A stretch of 64,000 nt of DNA from Bos javanicus (GCF_032452875.1 NC_083868.1:37428537-37492536); one strand, 5' to 3'. Shown: positions 11,619-25,284, numbered from the stretch's first letter. Made by a program: numbers and translations. The notes: a model not told the origin generated them from the letters alone.

Positions 11619-13601
11619 CCTTCTAATTCCTATCAGACAGCACACATTGCTTTGACCAGCAAATCTCTCCTTCGTGCCCACCTGAAAGCCAGTTCAAGGA
11701 GACTGAATAAGGACCCTGTTATTGTTTTCATGATTGTAAACCCCTTCACCTATTTATACACTTTTCTTTTTTTGGTCTATTTAAAAGCAGTAAGACTAGA
11801 CAGTAAATAAAGCATGTGAAAGACATTGAGAACAATATCCAACCAGACTTTTCACAGTGTTTTTTTGCCAAAAGGTTTCTATTTATATCTCAACCTAAGT
11901 GGATTGGAACACTGTAAAACATGTCCAATTTCAAACACTTTTAGAAGTTCATATAGGCTACATAGCTCTTTGACTAGAAAGTATTTTGAAATTAAGGAAC
12001 TAAGATATTTTCTGTTACAAATCAAAACTATTTGGAAATCAAACTATTAGAATATGAGGTCTGGTAAGAGATCATTTGTATCTTTGGCATATAACCTGGC
12101 ATGAGGCAGTCATTAAAGAGTTAGTCTATCTACATATTCCCACCTACCCTTAAATATAATTACTGGACTCTTTTTTGTTAAAACTGATCATTGTAAATGC
12201 AAAATTTTCAGCAATTAAAATAAACTTTTCGTGTTATGCATTGTTACTAAAACTCAAACTACAATTTGTCCATCACAATTCTATCTGCTCTGGCATTTAA
12301 ACAGTACCCCTTAGATTGTGATTAGGTCTCCATCATTTTTGCAAGAGGAAAGCATTAGTAACTGATGTTCTTGCCTGTGTCATTGTGAGGATTAAGACAT
12401 CGTATTGCAAGGTTAGAGTGATGACTCTGGATCAGTGTATCCAGAGACATTGCTCACAGCAGATTGACTTTCAAATTACATTAACTTTCTCTTCTTATCT
12501 CAATTATGCTACACTCAGATTGCTATACAACTGATCACAGCAGACTGGAGGTTTATATCACGGCAAGTTTCAGTCTAACAGTCATTACTTTAACACAGCT
12601 AGAATTCTTAGGTTGTGTTGTTCTTATTTATCTATAAACAAAAGACACTTTATAAACCCCAAATAAGTGCTTTTGAAAAGAATTCTGATGCCTGTTTTCT
12701 TCTCTATTAGGCTATATATATTGACGGTTGATTTTCAATACAATTCAGAAGACAAAATGGAACTGTTGTTAGTTAATATTCTAAGTTTACAAGAACATTG
12801 AATCTATATAGTATGTTAAGATCTCAGGTGGCTTTAAATAAATTTATATTATTTGATCATCATAGCAATATTGTGAGATAACCAGTGCAGACATTATTAT
12901 GTTTAATAGATCAGAGGATCAGAATCATGAGTAATGCTGCTAATTTTGTGTTCCCTCATTCAAGTTAAATAGAGTGCACTAAAAATTCAATTTCTGAGTG
13001 AATGCAATAGATTTAATTAATCTCTCACATTTAATTTTAATTGACAATGCAATACAATTCTTTTTGGCTTAGCTTTTCTCCTTTGAGTAGAAACCAAATG
13101 CTAATATGATTAATCTAGTCTTTCCCCCCTCATCATTATCATCAGAGAAAACGTAAGGATATAGTTCTTTAGTAAATAACCTACCTTCCAATGAGTAGTT
13201 TACTAAATTTACTAAATCTCATTTTCCTTGCCTCAAACACTTTTTTCCTCTGGTTATTAATATTGGAATTAAATCATCCATTCATCTTAGCATGTGGAGT
13301 GACATATATTCATCATTTAGTATATATTCAATTATTACATACACACAAAAACTTTGAATCATTTAAATCCCTAAAGATATTACAAATATGATCTAATGAT
13401 TTAAGAATCCTGGCCCTGCAGATTCTACCATGCAAATCCCTGAGTGTAAATCACCTAATGGGAAATCACTTGATGACTGACAGAAACAACAACTGAAGTA
13501 GGTGTATCTTTATCAGAATGAATGTTGGTAACATTCTTTAAAGGTGAGGATGCATTCTCATATTTGCAAAAATTCTTTAACATGATTTAATCTGAGATTC
13601 T
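11619..13601. other. Unique intron sequence, possible weak MIR
   Basis: AT-rich with no coding evidence. A stretch near 12838-12915 (ATCATCATAGCAATATTGTGAGATAA...ATTATTATGTTTAATAGATCAGAGG) resembles a decayed MIR, but only weakly. Confidence 0.45.
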
Positions 13602-13813
13602 GGGCTTCCCAGGTGTCACTTGTGGTAAAGAATCTTCCTGACCATGCAGGGGACACAAGAGACATGGATTTGAGCCCTGGGTAGGGAAGATCCCCTAGAG
13701 AAGGAAATGGCAAACCACTCCAGTATTCTTGCCTGGGAAATCCCATGGACAGAGGAGCCTGGCAGGCTACAGTCAATGGAGTTGAAGAGTTGGACACAAC
13801 TGAGCAACTGAGC
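13602..13813 (+). repeat. Bov-tA SINE, full length
   Basis: It begins GGGCTTCCCAGGTGTCACTTG, continues through GATCCCCTAGAGAAGG and ACTCCAGTATTCTTGCC, and ends GGACACAACTGAGCAACTGAG. Moderately diverged; no clear target duplication was found. Confidence 0.88.
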
Positions 13814-13985
13814 TCAATCTAAAATATTATCTGTAACATTAACTGGTAGATGTTTTTAAAGAATCATTTTTCAGAGATAACTTCAATATAATTAAGCATA
13901 CTGTTAATTTGCAAACTGATATCTGGGGAAATAATTTTATTATGGAAATTACACTATGCAATCTATGCGACAACTTTCTTCTTTT

Positions 13986-14347
13986 CAGTTCAGTTCAGTT
14001 CATTTCAGTTGCTCAGTTGTGTCTGACTCTTTGTGACCCCATGAATTGCAGCACGCCAGGCCTCCCTGTCCATCACCAAGTCCCGGAGTTCACCCAAACT
14101 CTTGTCCATCGAGTCGGGGATGCCATCCAGCCATCTCATCCTCTGTCATCCCCTTCTCCTCCTGCCCCCAATCCCTCCCAGCATCAGAGTCTTTTCCAAT
14201 GAGTCAACTCTTCACATGAGGTGGCCAAAGTATTGGAGTTTCAGCTTTAGCATCATTCCTTCTAAAGAACACCCAGGACTGATCTCCTTTAGAATGGACT
14301 GGTTGGATCTCCTTGCAGTCCAAGGGACTCTCAAGAGTCTTCTCCAA
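13986..14347 (-). mobile_element. BovB LINE 3' fragment
   Basis: A CAGTT-repeat tail, then the 3'-terminal ~340 bases of BovB, stopping inside the 'gagtcttctccaac' block. Little diverged from other young copies in the window. Confidence 0.9.
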
Positions 14348-14437
14348 CCTAAATATAATTACTTCTCACTGGGATTAACTTATTGTGAGGGGAAAAAAGT
14401 TTAATCATTAAGGAATTCCAGTGTAATAGATTAGGTT

Positions 14438-14483
14438 TATCAGATCAGATCAGATCAAACGTTCAGTCGTGTCCGAGTCTTTA
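14438..14483 (-). mobile_element. BovB 3'-tail-only fragment
   Basis: CAGATCAGATCAGATCA followed by GTTCAGTCGTGTCCGAGTC is the variant BovB tail plus the first bases of the 3' end, and nothing more. An A/T-rich run follows. It is either an extremely truncated insertion or a deleted copy. Confidence 0.7.
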
Positions 14484-14497
14484 GGGGGGGCGGTTTT

Positions 14498-14518
14498 TGT
14501 GATTTTTTTTTTTTTTTG
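14498..14518. repeat. T-homopolymer
   Basis: A run of about 15 T's next to a G-rich run (GGGGGGGCGG), directly after the short BovB tail. Confidence 0.8.
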
Positions 14519-15810
14519 CTTGTTTTTACTTGTAAAACAGAGAATCTGACTTTGAGAATTTTATCTTTTTTAACTTAATGATTAGAAACTTTTCTTATAC
14601 TCATCTTGTATATTTTTCATCTAACCAAATATCTTTTAAAATCAGTGCTTGAAAATCAGATTTCTAACATCAATCACATATTACTCTTTTTCTTAACATT
14701 TTATAAGTGTAGTGTTTCCTTTGTAAGACAATAAATGGGATGATTAAAGAAAGAGTGGTGCTTTTCATGCATCATGAAACACTTTATGACACCATGTGGA
14801 CATGTACTTTGCCTATATTAATGCTATGTTTTGACTTATGAATATATGGAACCTTTCAAAATAAGTCTCTCTTATTATATTTATTGATTCACCTTCTCTA
14901 GTTCATGTTAATAATGCCTTCATATTTTATGTAAACTTCTTTTGCATCTTCCATTAATCAATCATGGGGTTATTTTCTAATTTAGAAGAAGGATGTGGTA
15001 AAACCATAGTTTCCACTATTTAACAAATTGACAATCAACACAAGCCCTTTGTTAATAAAGTACCTTTTTATATTTTAATGCACTTCAAATTAATACTTTC
15101 TGGGCTTAAATCATTTGCCTTTCTCTTTTAATATATTCAAAATGTAGTCACATTCTTGTTATATTTTATCATTTATCAGACTTAATAACTGTCAGAAAAT
15201 TCTGAGCAAAATTATTGAAGCCTTTGGGTAACAATACTTTCCTTAAATAAGTAAGGATTTACACAGGTGAGATTATAATGCATAATTTTACTTTGATTTT
15301 TCCTCAAACTGGTAGCTAAGCATTTTATTCATTATGTATAAGTACACAATTTATACAGTATTAAAAATATACACATTACAGAATAATATATTTGGCCTGG
15401 ACAGTATGAAGATGCCATATCAAATATGTAAAAAATATGTTTCACTATGGAATCATATTTAACTAATTTATAGTGAAATCATATGTCAATTTATCAAATT
15501 TAATGGTCTTTGCAGTTACTTTGATTTCTTGTTTGCATTAATGTTTCCTACTTTGCATTTTTATAGTGTCCTCTTTAAACCTGAAATTATTCTGTCAGTA
15601 TATTGAATATATTTATAAACAAACATAAACAGTTTAAAAAAAAGTCACAGAAACTTCTGGTTCCTTACTTTTCCCTATTATTTCTTTTCTTTGTAATACC
15701 CTTCTTATATCAATCATACACATATAGTGAGAATGAGCAGAGTCATGTTTTTTGAACATGTCATTTCAGCAACACACACATCAATTTGACAGAGTTAAAT
15801 AGAATTCATT
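14519..15810. other. Unique intron sequence upstream of the exon
   Basis: AT-rich and without recognised repeats or other coding potential. If intronic enhancers of EPHA3 lie close to the exon, they cannot be told from sequence alone. Confidence 0.5.
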
Positions 15811-16446
<636 letters not shown>

Positions 16447-16454
16447 AAAAATAT

Positions 16455-16675
16455 ATATGCTTGCTAAGTTGCTCAGTCATGTCCAGCTCCTTGCAACCCT
16501 TTGAACTATAGCCCACCAGGCTCTTTTGTCCATGGGATTCTCCAGGAAAGAATACGGGAGTGGGTTGCCATGCCCTCCTCCAGGGGATCTTCCCAACCCA
16601 GGGATTGAACTGCCTCTCCTATCTCCTGCATAGACAGGTGGATTCTTTACCACTAGCACCAATTGGAAAGCCAGG
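16455..16675 (-). repeat. Bov-tA SINE, full length
   Basis: The reverse complement of the typical Bov-tA, from the tRNA-like head (right) to GGACATGACTGAGCAACTTAG (left). Flanked by AAAAATAT at 16447-16454 and 16676-16683. Confidence 0.88.
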
Positions 16676-16811
16676 AAAAATATGGCTGCCTTTAAATTCT
16701 AAGCTTTGTATATACCTTTAATGTTATGAAACCAGATACAGGTTACTAAAGTGTATGCCATTTTGGGACCCAAACGTTTATGATGATTCTTTGTGTGAGA
16801 AAGTTTTCCTT

Positions 16812-16872
16812 TTCTTTTTTTAATTGAAGGATAATTGCTTTGCAGTATTTTGTGGTTTTCTGTCATACATTC
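16812..16872 (-). mobile_element. L1 3'-UTR tail fragment
   Basis: TTTTTAATTGAAGGATAATTG and the following GCTTTGCAGTATTTTGTGGTTTTCTGTCA are the reverse complement of a ruminant L1 3' end (compare the sense copy at 20985-21152). Confidence 0.7.
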
Positions 16873-16875
16873 TTC

Positions 16876-17790
16876 GTTTCAGAAAAAAAAAGAGGCTCAT
16901 ACATTTGGAAAATTCTTCTTCCTAAAAAACTACAAAAAAATGCCTAAACATATATGTTTTGTGTCCAAGGATAGCTTGTAGAAAATACAAAGTGCTATTT
17001 TGAAATAGTTGTTGTAGGAAAAAAGGAATATATTCCTATTTATTTTATTCCTGCACCGTCCTCTTTTCAAAGAGGTTATAATTACTTTGACTTGGTGTTC
17101 AGTCTTTCGATTTCTGTGCCTAAACATACTAATTTTTACTAGCAGTTTCTTCCTCACCAACGGATGTTTTGCATCAGGGATACTTCATCTATCTGTCGTC
17201 TTGTATCTGCTTCTCTTTCTGGTGCACCTTGACATTGACATAATGCCAAAACCTATCACATAATCAGGTCTTGGTTCGTGGCTCAGAAAGGGAGAGTATG
17301 AAGTAAGCCAACATTTGGTTTTCCCATAGGTGCAAAAGGAATCAAATGGTTAAGATAAAACACATCCTGAGTAGTCATAACAAATGAATAGAAACTCAGG
17401 ATCGAGGAAAACTGATTTAAAACTCACTGTCCAACTCATACTCAACTATAATGTTGATTTTAGAAGTTTGAGTTTTTCATTACTCCATAAGATAACATAT
17501 CATAGAAGATATGATTGCTGTCTAGGAAGATATGAAAAGTAAAATCATACTAATTCTTTATATCTATAAATATAAATAGAAAATATATTTTAAAAATAAC
17601 AAATTAACTTAAATATCAAAGCAGCAGTTTACTTCTTTCTCTTTTTTTTTTCTGCTTTAAAGAAGGTATAAGGAAAACATTTCTCATATTGAATATTTGG
17701 GGAAATGAATTCATTTACCTGTTTATCTCATAGATTTTATGATGAACAAAGTTAACACTTTTATTTCCATATATATGTTCGATGGGGAAG
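16876..17790. other. Unique intron sequence
   Basis: No repeat or exon recognised. A 76-codon minus-strand frame at 16930-17160 is Lys/Arg-rich by AT composition only. Confidence 0.45.
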
Positions 17791-17794
17791 GGTG

Positions 17795-17962
17795 TTCTAG
17801 AACCCTGCCATGCAAAGTGTGCATGCACCAATCAGCAGTGTCAGCATGTGGGGGATTCTCAGAAATGCAGCCCCACCCCAGCCTTTTTGAGTCAGAATCT
17901 GCCTCTTAACATGGTCTCAGGTGATTCACATTAAAGCACATTAAATTTAAGAAACACTCCTC
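17795..17962 (-). repeat. MER5A-like hAT DNA transposon fossil
   Basis: AATGCAGCCCCACCCCAGCC, then TGAGTCAGAATCTGCC and CAGGTGATTCACATTAAAGCAC match the MER5A body in order. Non-autonomous; ancient. Confidence 0.65.
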
Positions 17963-18824
17963 AGGGTAAGGGTAACTTGCCTCTTGACTTTTCCCATCCC
18001 TTGCACAATTTCCCACCTCCTTTCTCCTAGGAATCACTTATGGTTTTCTCATGAACAGTTTTCAGTCTCTCCTTCAGCCTCAGAAAGCTGACCTCAGGTG
18101 TTCTGGCCTCTTCTTCATGGCTTTTCTGGTTTATCTAGCAGCTGTGACTTCCCTATTTCAGATGCATTCAATAGACTTAAAATAGCTGGCCAACCTCTCC
18201 AAGCTTATCGTTAAAACTAGCAGGGAGAAAAAAAAAACATCCCCCTGACAGATAGTGATGTTTATAATACCTTAAGTCCCAAAAGATTTAGTAAAAGAGA
18301 AAAGGAAAAACCAAATATGTAAATTATTGTCTGGGTTGATTTGTAGTACATTTGTAGTAATAATGTCCATGCAGCAGTAGCACTAATTTAGAAAATGTGA
18401 TGTTAATATTAATTTCTTTTTGAGATACTAATGGTATTCTTGACTGAAAACTCTATGGTCAGTTGAAGTTCAGGATTTAATGTCTTTGCTTGTATGATTG
18501 TTTGTGCCTGTAGATTCAATTTATTATTTTTATTGCCTAATCATTGCCATTTTCAATTTGACTAGGATATAAGAATTTTGTGTTTGTTTTAGTTTTAAAA
18601 GGAATAGATAGTTAAATCAGTAGTAATATATATGCCTCAGGGTTTTCCATAAAAAATGAAGTGATAGCCGGAAATAAGTTTGAACTAGTTATTATTTTAA
18701 TTAATTAACCCTAACAAGTAGAAGTGCATCTGTTTTCAGGTTAACTAAAATATAAACTTTGGAGGGAAAAATTATAATGATGTCACAGAATACTTAATCA
18801 CTTAAATATCCTACTCTCTTCTGT
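17963..18824. other. Unique intron sequence
   Basis: Nothing recognised besides short A/T runs. Confidence 0.4.
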
Positions 18825-19062
18825 TTTTTTTTTTTTTCCTGAGAACATGTATGTTCTACTCTCTTAGAAAATTTTAATATTATGATACTGTGCTATTAGT
18901 TATAGTCACCAGGTTATACATTAGATCCTCAGTCCTTATTCTACAGCTGACAGTTGGTACCATTTTACCAACCCCTTCCCATTTTCCCCACCCTCACCCC
19001 TTGGCAACCACTTTTATATTCTTTGTTTCTGTGAGTTTGACTTGACAAGTGGCATAGAAAAT
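18825..19062 (-). mobile_element. Old L1 3'-UTR fragment
   Basis: After a T-run, GTTATAGTCACCAGGTTATAC, then CCCACCCTCACCCCTTGGCAACCA and TTCTGTGAGTTTGACTT follow the reverse complement of an old mammalian L1 3' UTR. Confidence 0.78.
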
Positions 19063-19080
19063 ATGGTACTTTTGATTTAG

Positions 19081-19316
19081 GGAGATGATTCTCAACTGAT
19101 GAGGGCGTAGATAAGTGGGGAGGCAATTTTGGTTTTGCCCCATGGGGATATTTGTCTGGAGATATGTTGGCTGTCACAACTGGGTGGGCAGGGCACAACA
19201 GGCATCTAGTGTGGAAACTAGGGGTCCAATTTAACATCTTACAAAGAACATGACGGCTTCCTTCAACTAAGAATGACCTGGTGCAAAATGACAGCTTCCA
19301 GGCTGAGAAACCCCTA
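19081..19316. repeat. MER20-like hAT DNA transposon fossil
   Basis: It begins near GATTCTCAACT and ends near GGCTGAGAAACCCC, an imperfect terminal inverted repeat. Inside are GGCAATTTTGG..TTTTGCCCC, TCTGGAGATATGTTGGCTGTCA and GGCATCTAGTG, in MER20 order. A 118-codon minus frame overlapping it is fortuitous. Confidence 0.7.
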
Positions 19317-19737
19317 CTCAAGGGGTGGATATTGGTGATCCATCAGGAGGTATGGTCACTGAAAAGACCTTAAAGGTACTCAGCAACTTCTTTAAGTCTC
19401 AGCCATACTTCCATCAGAAGCTCTAAATTCCAGATCTTTTTAAATATAAGTTTTAAGAAATAGACCAATAGTTCTTCCCAAATTTGAAATGTCTTTCATG
19501 TAATGATTGCATCACCTGAGCTATGTAAAATTATTATTTGAGGGAAAATTGTCAAGAGTGGCTCATTCCTTCATATATAGTATTTTCTATTCCTAGTCAT
19601 CCTCTTCTCCAGAGATATATTCACACATAAAACCTTAGAATTGATTTATGGTATTTTCTTGGGAGGATTATTTCTATCTCTATTTTTAAATAGTGCTTCA
19701 TATCTTAAAGGAAACCTGGTAGAAAAGTATGGTGTTG

Positions 19738-19930
19738 TGTTAATTACTCAGTCATGTCCGACTCTTTGCGACCTCATGGATTGTTGCCTGCCAGGCTCCT
19801 CTGTCCATGGAATTCCCCAGGCAAAAATAATGGAGTGGGTTGCCTTTCCCTTCTCCAGGAGATCTTCCTGACCCAGGGATCAAAACCAGGTCTCTTGCAT
19901 TGCAAGTTGATTCTTTATCATCTGAGCTCT
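19738..19930 (-). repeat. Bov-tA SINE
   Basis: CTCAGTCATGTCCGACTC at the left and the tRNA-like box in reverse complement at the right (CTTTATCATCTGAGCTCTCAG). No convincing target duplication. Confidence 0.88.
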
Positions 19931-19939
19931 CAGTTTGGT

Positions 19940-20984
19940 ACTTTATTATTAGGTATGGGAAAAATATCTATGAAGAAGTTTAGTGAAACTTTGGTTTTCT
20001 TTAGTAAATTTCATGGAAATATTACTCAAACTTGTCAATTGAAATTATCAGGAGGGTCATGATAATTCATTACAATTCATTTTCAATAAAAAGTTTTCTT
20101 TGACATGGATATTTTCTGGTACTGTTTGTTCACTTTAGTAAAGTAAACAAGCAATTAACCTTCTCTGGCCCTATAAACTATGAATTACATCAATAACATT
20201 TGAATTTGGGGTTTAATTACTCAAAAGTGTTAGTAAATAATTCAGTAGTTTATTTTTTTGATTTAGAGAATAATCAACATATATCAAAGCCCATACATAT
20301 TGTTGGATTATAATATAGAAAGAATCCATAGTTTACACATGACTAGTACTTAAATTGATTGGTCGATTGAAATGTCTTAGTCAGTGTATGAATACAGAGA
20401 AGAGATTAGAGGGAAATAGGCTACATAGTTTTCACTTAGGATAGTATTGGTAAAATGGTTAAGCAATATAAAGGAATCAAGAACTTTGACTCAATTAAAT
20501 AAACTCAACGAAGGAGAAGAAAATTAAGAGAGATTTGAAGGAGGGGTGGGGTGAAATTAGAAGTCTTGAAATCAGCAATTGTAAATTTTAAAAATAATTA
20601 AACCACCTCCATCTTTCAATTCTTTTAGGTATTTTTTCATAAAGATTTTCCTAGCTATTTATTGCTGTCTTAACAGTGATAATGTACTTAAATAGAAAAC
20701 AATCTCCTGGCAAATAGAGACCCCATTGGTTGCTCACCCAATATTTGTTCCCTGGTTTTTCTTTGCTGATGGAACACTGAAATGGTTCAAGTTTTCATCC
20801 CCCTATGTGTTCCTGGAAAATGACCCCTCTATTACTTTGCAGGGTGAGTATTGGTTCATCTGAGAGCAAATCATGATAATTAAGTCATTTTTCCAATGTT
20901 GGTTTAGGCAAGAGTATGTAAAGCCAGTGAGATTGGAACAGGACTCCAGTGACTTTTGGGAAAGTTTCCTTCCAATAAAAAGAT
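19940..20984. other. Unique intron sequence
   Basis: No exon or repeat recognised. Confidence 0.4.
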
Positions 20985-21152
20985 AGGAGGTCTCTGTGAC
21001 AGTCTAGAGGGGTGGGATGAGTTGAGAGGTTGGAGGGAGTTTCAAGAAGGAGGGAATATGTGTATACTTAATGGCTAATTCATGTTATTGTGTGGCCAAA
21101 ACCAACACAATATTATAATTGTGGTCCTCTAATTAATAATTAAAAAAAAAAA
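20985..21152 (+). mobile_element. L1 3'-UTR fragment with poly(A)
   Basis: GGGGTGGGATGAGTTGAG, then GGAGGGAATATGTGTATACTTAATGGC, then AACACAATATTATAATTG and a poly(A) run: the end of a ruminant L1 in sense orientation. It is the only L1 tail in the window on the + strand apart from inverted pieces. Confidence 0.78.
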
Positions 21153-21539
21153 AACATGGGGGGAGGCCAGGTACTTTGTGCCTTTGGGTTTGCTTTGTAA
21201 TGGCCCAGAGTCCAGTCTGGAGGACCTACACTCCCTTAATGGCCAGAAAGGTAGAGCCAGAGAGCATTAGAGAGACCATCCAGGAACCCTGACATCTCAG
21301 AACCACTGAGTTATGTGGAAGCATATGTTTTCCTTATTGAATCCACTCTTTTTGTATTTCTCATACTTTCCAGGTAAAGATATCCTGATAGGATGCAATG
21401 CTTTATCTCCTGGTCAGACACCCTGATTTCTCAATGAAGGCTATGGCAATGCATAATTCTATTCTACAATGTTATCTGTATTTTCCCAGGTTGTCTTTTT
21501 TTGTGCTTTAAGATGATGTCAAAGATAACAGGAAGAATA

Positions 21540-21680
21540 GTAAAATAGAATAAGCACATCATGTAGAATTGGCACAGCTGCATTTGGATTCTGGCTGTAT
21601 CTTTTATTGCTGTATGATCTAATGCAAGCCTATTAACCTTCATTAGCATTTATCCTCACATTTAATTGAGGCATAACAGT
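21540..21680 (+). repeat. MIR SINE fragment
   Basis: GGATTCTGGCTGTATC, then TGTATGATCTAATGCAAGCC, TTAACCTT and TCCTCACATTTAATTGAGG follow the MIR order (rule box, 'gtgtgaccttgggcaag', 'cctcatct'). Confidence 0.68.
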
Positions 21681-21756
21681 AATTTCTAAGTCACAGCACT
21701 TTAGAGTAAATGATAGTTGGGCAAGTGAGATGTTCCTATATATCTAATTATGTATA

Positions 21757-21782
21757 TCTATCTATCTATCTATATACATATA
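21757..21782. repeat. (TCTA)n microsatellite
   Basis: Four clear TCTA units flanked by TA-rich sequence; a possible STR. Confidence 0.75.
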
Positions 21783-21877
21783 CACAAATGTATGTAAAAT
21801 AGGTATACAGATATCATTTCTTAATCTTAGACAAATTTTACAATTTTTCCATTCTAATCAAAACCTGCTAATTCATT

Positions 21878-22159
21878 AATTGCCGTTGTTCAGTTGCTCA
21901 GTCATGTCCAACTCTTTGCAACCCTATGGACTGCAGCATGCCAGGCTTCCCTGTCCTTCACCATCTCCCAGAGCTTGCTCAAGCTCATATCCATTGAGTT
22001 GGTGATGCCATCCAACCATTTTGTCCTCTGTCATCCCCTTCTCCTCCTGCCTTCAATCTTTCTCAGCATCAGGGTCTTTTCCAATGAGTCGGCTGTTCAC
22101 ATCAGGTGGCCAAACTATTGGAGTTTCAGCTTCAGCATCAGCCCTTCTAATGAATAGTC
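21878..22159 (-). mobile_element. BovB LINE 3' fragment
   Basis: GTTGTTCAGTTGCTCAGTCATG through CATCAGGGTCTTTTCCAATG to AGCATCAGCCCTTC. Flanked by AATTCATT at 21870-21877 and 22160-22167. Only about 280 bases remain. Confidence 0.88.
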
Positions 22160-22454
22160 AATTCATTGATACGTCTGCTTAAATCTCAGTCTACACCATG
22201 TCTTAGAGTTGAATTTTGAAAAAGGGAAATTGATAGTATTACCTGGGGTGCCAATTAATATCTCTTCTCAATTAAGAGCTCAAAATATTACCATTAACAG
22301 CACATGATTGTTATCTCATTGAATCTGCACAGGTCAAAGTTTGCATATAATCTTGAAATTTAGAATTGAAAGAATAAAAATAAGGTAAATCAGGTGTCCA
22401 ATTTATTTGTTTAAATTTCTAAGTGGTTAGAATTTCCTCAAATATTAATATTTC

Positions 22455-22640
22455 TTCTTCAGGGATACCTTCTAACTCTCATATGCCACCCACCTGCCAC
22501 CCCCAAGACTAGGATATAACACTTATTAGCTCATCTGCCTTGTTCTTTGTTGTACTGCCTCAGCTTGTAGTTATATGTTATTGCAGTTATTTCACTGATA
22601 TTTATCTCAGCCTGGAAATGGAAAGTTCTTTGACACCAAT
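22455..22640 (-). mobile_element. L2-like ancient LINE fragment
   Basis: It resembles the reverse complement of the L2 3' end: a 'ccttct...', 'cccccaagactagg', 'ttatttcactgatatttatct' succession. Diverged; the call rests on order of motifs. Confidence 0.5.
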
Positions 22641-22854
22641 TCCCATTTCATGAAATTCTCCGTTTTTCTCCCATTTAAGTTTCTTAGATTAATTGCCCAT
22701 AAATTTAAATTACCTGGATAAGTAAAGGACGATGAAACTAACACTGGTTGTGCATTTGTTGAGAAAAATTTGATGTTCCAATCTGTTGTTTTAGATGGGA
22801 TCTGTTAATGATTTCACTCTTTTTTCAATGGCATAACTTAGGTAAAATTACACA

Positions 22855-22975
22855 TACTATAGTGTATATATTACATATGTATGAGTATATATTACAGATG
22901 TACTTATGTAATATATAAATATATATATAAAATAGTATAGATATACATCTATGTCTATATTACATATATTATTTT
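22855..22975. repeat. TA-rich low-complexity tract
   Basis: Repeated TATATTACATATGTA-like words, probably an expanded and decayed AT microsatellite. Confidence 0.7.
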
Positions 22976-22979
22976 TTGT

Positions 22980-25140
22980 ACTAGCAGATCTACTTAGTTA
23001 AACATATTTAGAAAATACTACAAGCCTATGCACTGGAAGTTAACTGAAAAAGAAAAGTAGCTTAGGATAGCTGTATACTGAAAATTATATAGGCTGTTGT
23101 CTAGGGGTAAAAATCTGGTATCCTGCAAATAAATTCCAGTTACCTGAAACTAGAAATATTTAGAATTGAGTGAATCATCAAGAATAATGGAAATAATAAA
23201 AGTACTCTCTAAAACAAGTCTCTAATAAAGTATAATTTGCCTTCAATATTGGAATTATTGCTATTTGTGAAGTCTGGGTTCTAAAAGTCTTATCTACTGG
23301 ATTTCTACCTTTCATTTTATGAACAGTGTCTGAAATGCAGGAAGAATATGTTGACAACTGGGTGTCAATGATAACCACCTGGGACTCTGCCTTTGTGAAT
23401 CACAGTTCAAAATCTGCTTCCTATGCTGAATAGTACATCCAGGAAAATAAAATTTTTGACATATGTGATTGTTGGTCGTTTAAAATTTTTCTGCCTAGGA
23501 TGAACAATGCTATATATTTTATATATATTATTATATATATATTTTATGTTCACTTTCACCTACTGTGCTGACCTTTCAAGGAAGGTTATCCGATTAATTA
23601 GAAAAACATGACAAAGTTTTATAGGTCTTTTTTAACCTTTCCTTGAAGCAAAATACACTATAGAATAAGGTGGAAGGTGAATAAGTGGTAGAAATCAACA
23701 AAAATAGAATTTATTCTAGCAATATTAAATTTATAAAATTTAAAATGTTATCTTGTGTCTATTTTATCAGAAATTATGTTAGTGTTTAAAGAAAAAGAAA
23801 TATTTTTCATTGATAATGTTGTATATTTCTGTATAAATCCTCCTGTCTGTATCAAAACAGTGCTTGTTTGTATTTTGGGGATTGAATTAGAATTTTTTAA
23901 ATATGACATGTGATATACTTTTTTTTTTTTTTGCTTTGATGTTGGGTTTAGAGGAAAGGAGTCTTGAAACATATTTGAATGGGTTTTCTTTATTTCGGCT
24001 TTACCCACAAATTTGTGCTTTGTGATATTTAACATTTAAATGATATTAGTCATTTAACATAAGTAACTATAAAGTTAAATAAAAAGCTAAGATACACAAA
24101 TAATTTTATGTCTAATTTGAATGTTTAAATATTTAATAAATTTATTGTGTTGATTTCATATTTGTTTTTTTTTTTAATTCAAATTGACAATAAAATTTTG
24201 CTTCTAGTGATTTGTCATATTGATAGCATTTTATAAAAATAACAACTTTCTTAGCACCAAAATATTTTACTTTGTGCAACTTCAAGTGAAAGAACTTTCT
24301 GATAAAAAAGAAATTATTAAAGTAAGAATAACCAAAATATAGATATTAAACTTAAAAAAGAATGGTTTTCATACTTATTTTACATTAAATTTGTTGACAT
24401 ATGTACAAAAGGGTATATAGCAGATTGGATATCAATTTTTGTATTGCTAGGAAATGTCCAGCTCCCTTAAAATAAAGAGCATACTTAGAACAAATGCTAT
24501 ATTTTCAAGTTTCCAAGTATTCATTTGAATATAGGATATAAATGTAGCATATGTGTTCCAATGGAGACGAATTTCCATTCTGTCATTTCATTAAGTGTAA
24601 GTCAAGAATTTTGATGGGAATTTATAAAAATCATAATTTTCCCAAAAGTTTTACTTATTTACTTTACTCCTTAAATATTTTCTTTTTAATTTCATAAATT
24701 AATGGTCTTGACCTTTAGGTTTATTATTCACTGGTGTTTCATTTCTTTTGAAAGATTTTTTTTTAAAGAAATTAAATTTGGCCTGTAAAAAAAATACGGT
24801 GTAAAACACTTTTTAAATAAGTCCCATGTCCCAAATGATAGCTATTGGACCTGAGAACATTTAAAGGTTATAACATTTACAACACAAGCCACTTCAAGTA
24901 TTTCTGCAAACTTCGTAGCTCACTGATTACTATCAGTTTTGTTCACTTTATTCAGGAAATGTTATACGAAGAAGAATTATCAATGTAATAGCCCAGATTT
25001 CTTGGGACTTGCTAACATTATTTATCCCTTTTACATGGGACATAAGAAGAAAAACATCAAGGGGGATAGTATACTCAGTTTTCTGAATAGCCTGTTTACA
25101 AGTTTGTTTTATTCATTCTGGTAGTAAGGCAGCTTACCAT
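22980..25140. other. Unique, very AT-rich intron sequence
   Basis: No exon or classified repeat. It includes a T-run near 23918 and a TA tract near 23515. The 95-codon minus frame at 23748-24035 is compositional. Confidence 0.45.
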
Positions 25141-25144
25141 ACAC

Positions 25145-25262
25145 AACTCACACACACACACATGTATGTTATGTATATACAGTTATATAAAACTACATAT
25201 ATACATATATATTAAACTATAGAGACATATATAGCTGTATCTATATAAACTAATATATTGAA
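25145..25262. repeat. (CA)n followed by TA-rich tract
   Basis: CACACACACACACA followed by alternating ATATACATATATA words. Confidence 0.75.
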
Positions 25263-25284
25263 ATTGTTTTTAATTTTTAAACAA

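Noticed and set aside
18965..19321. 118-codon minus-strand open frame
   Set aside because: It lies across an L1 3' UTR and a MER20 fossil; no domain, start context or splice sites.
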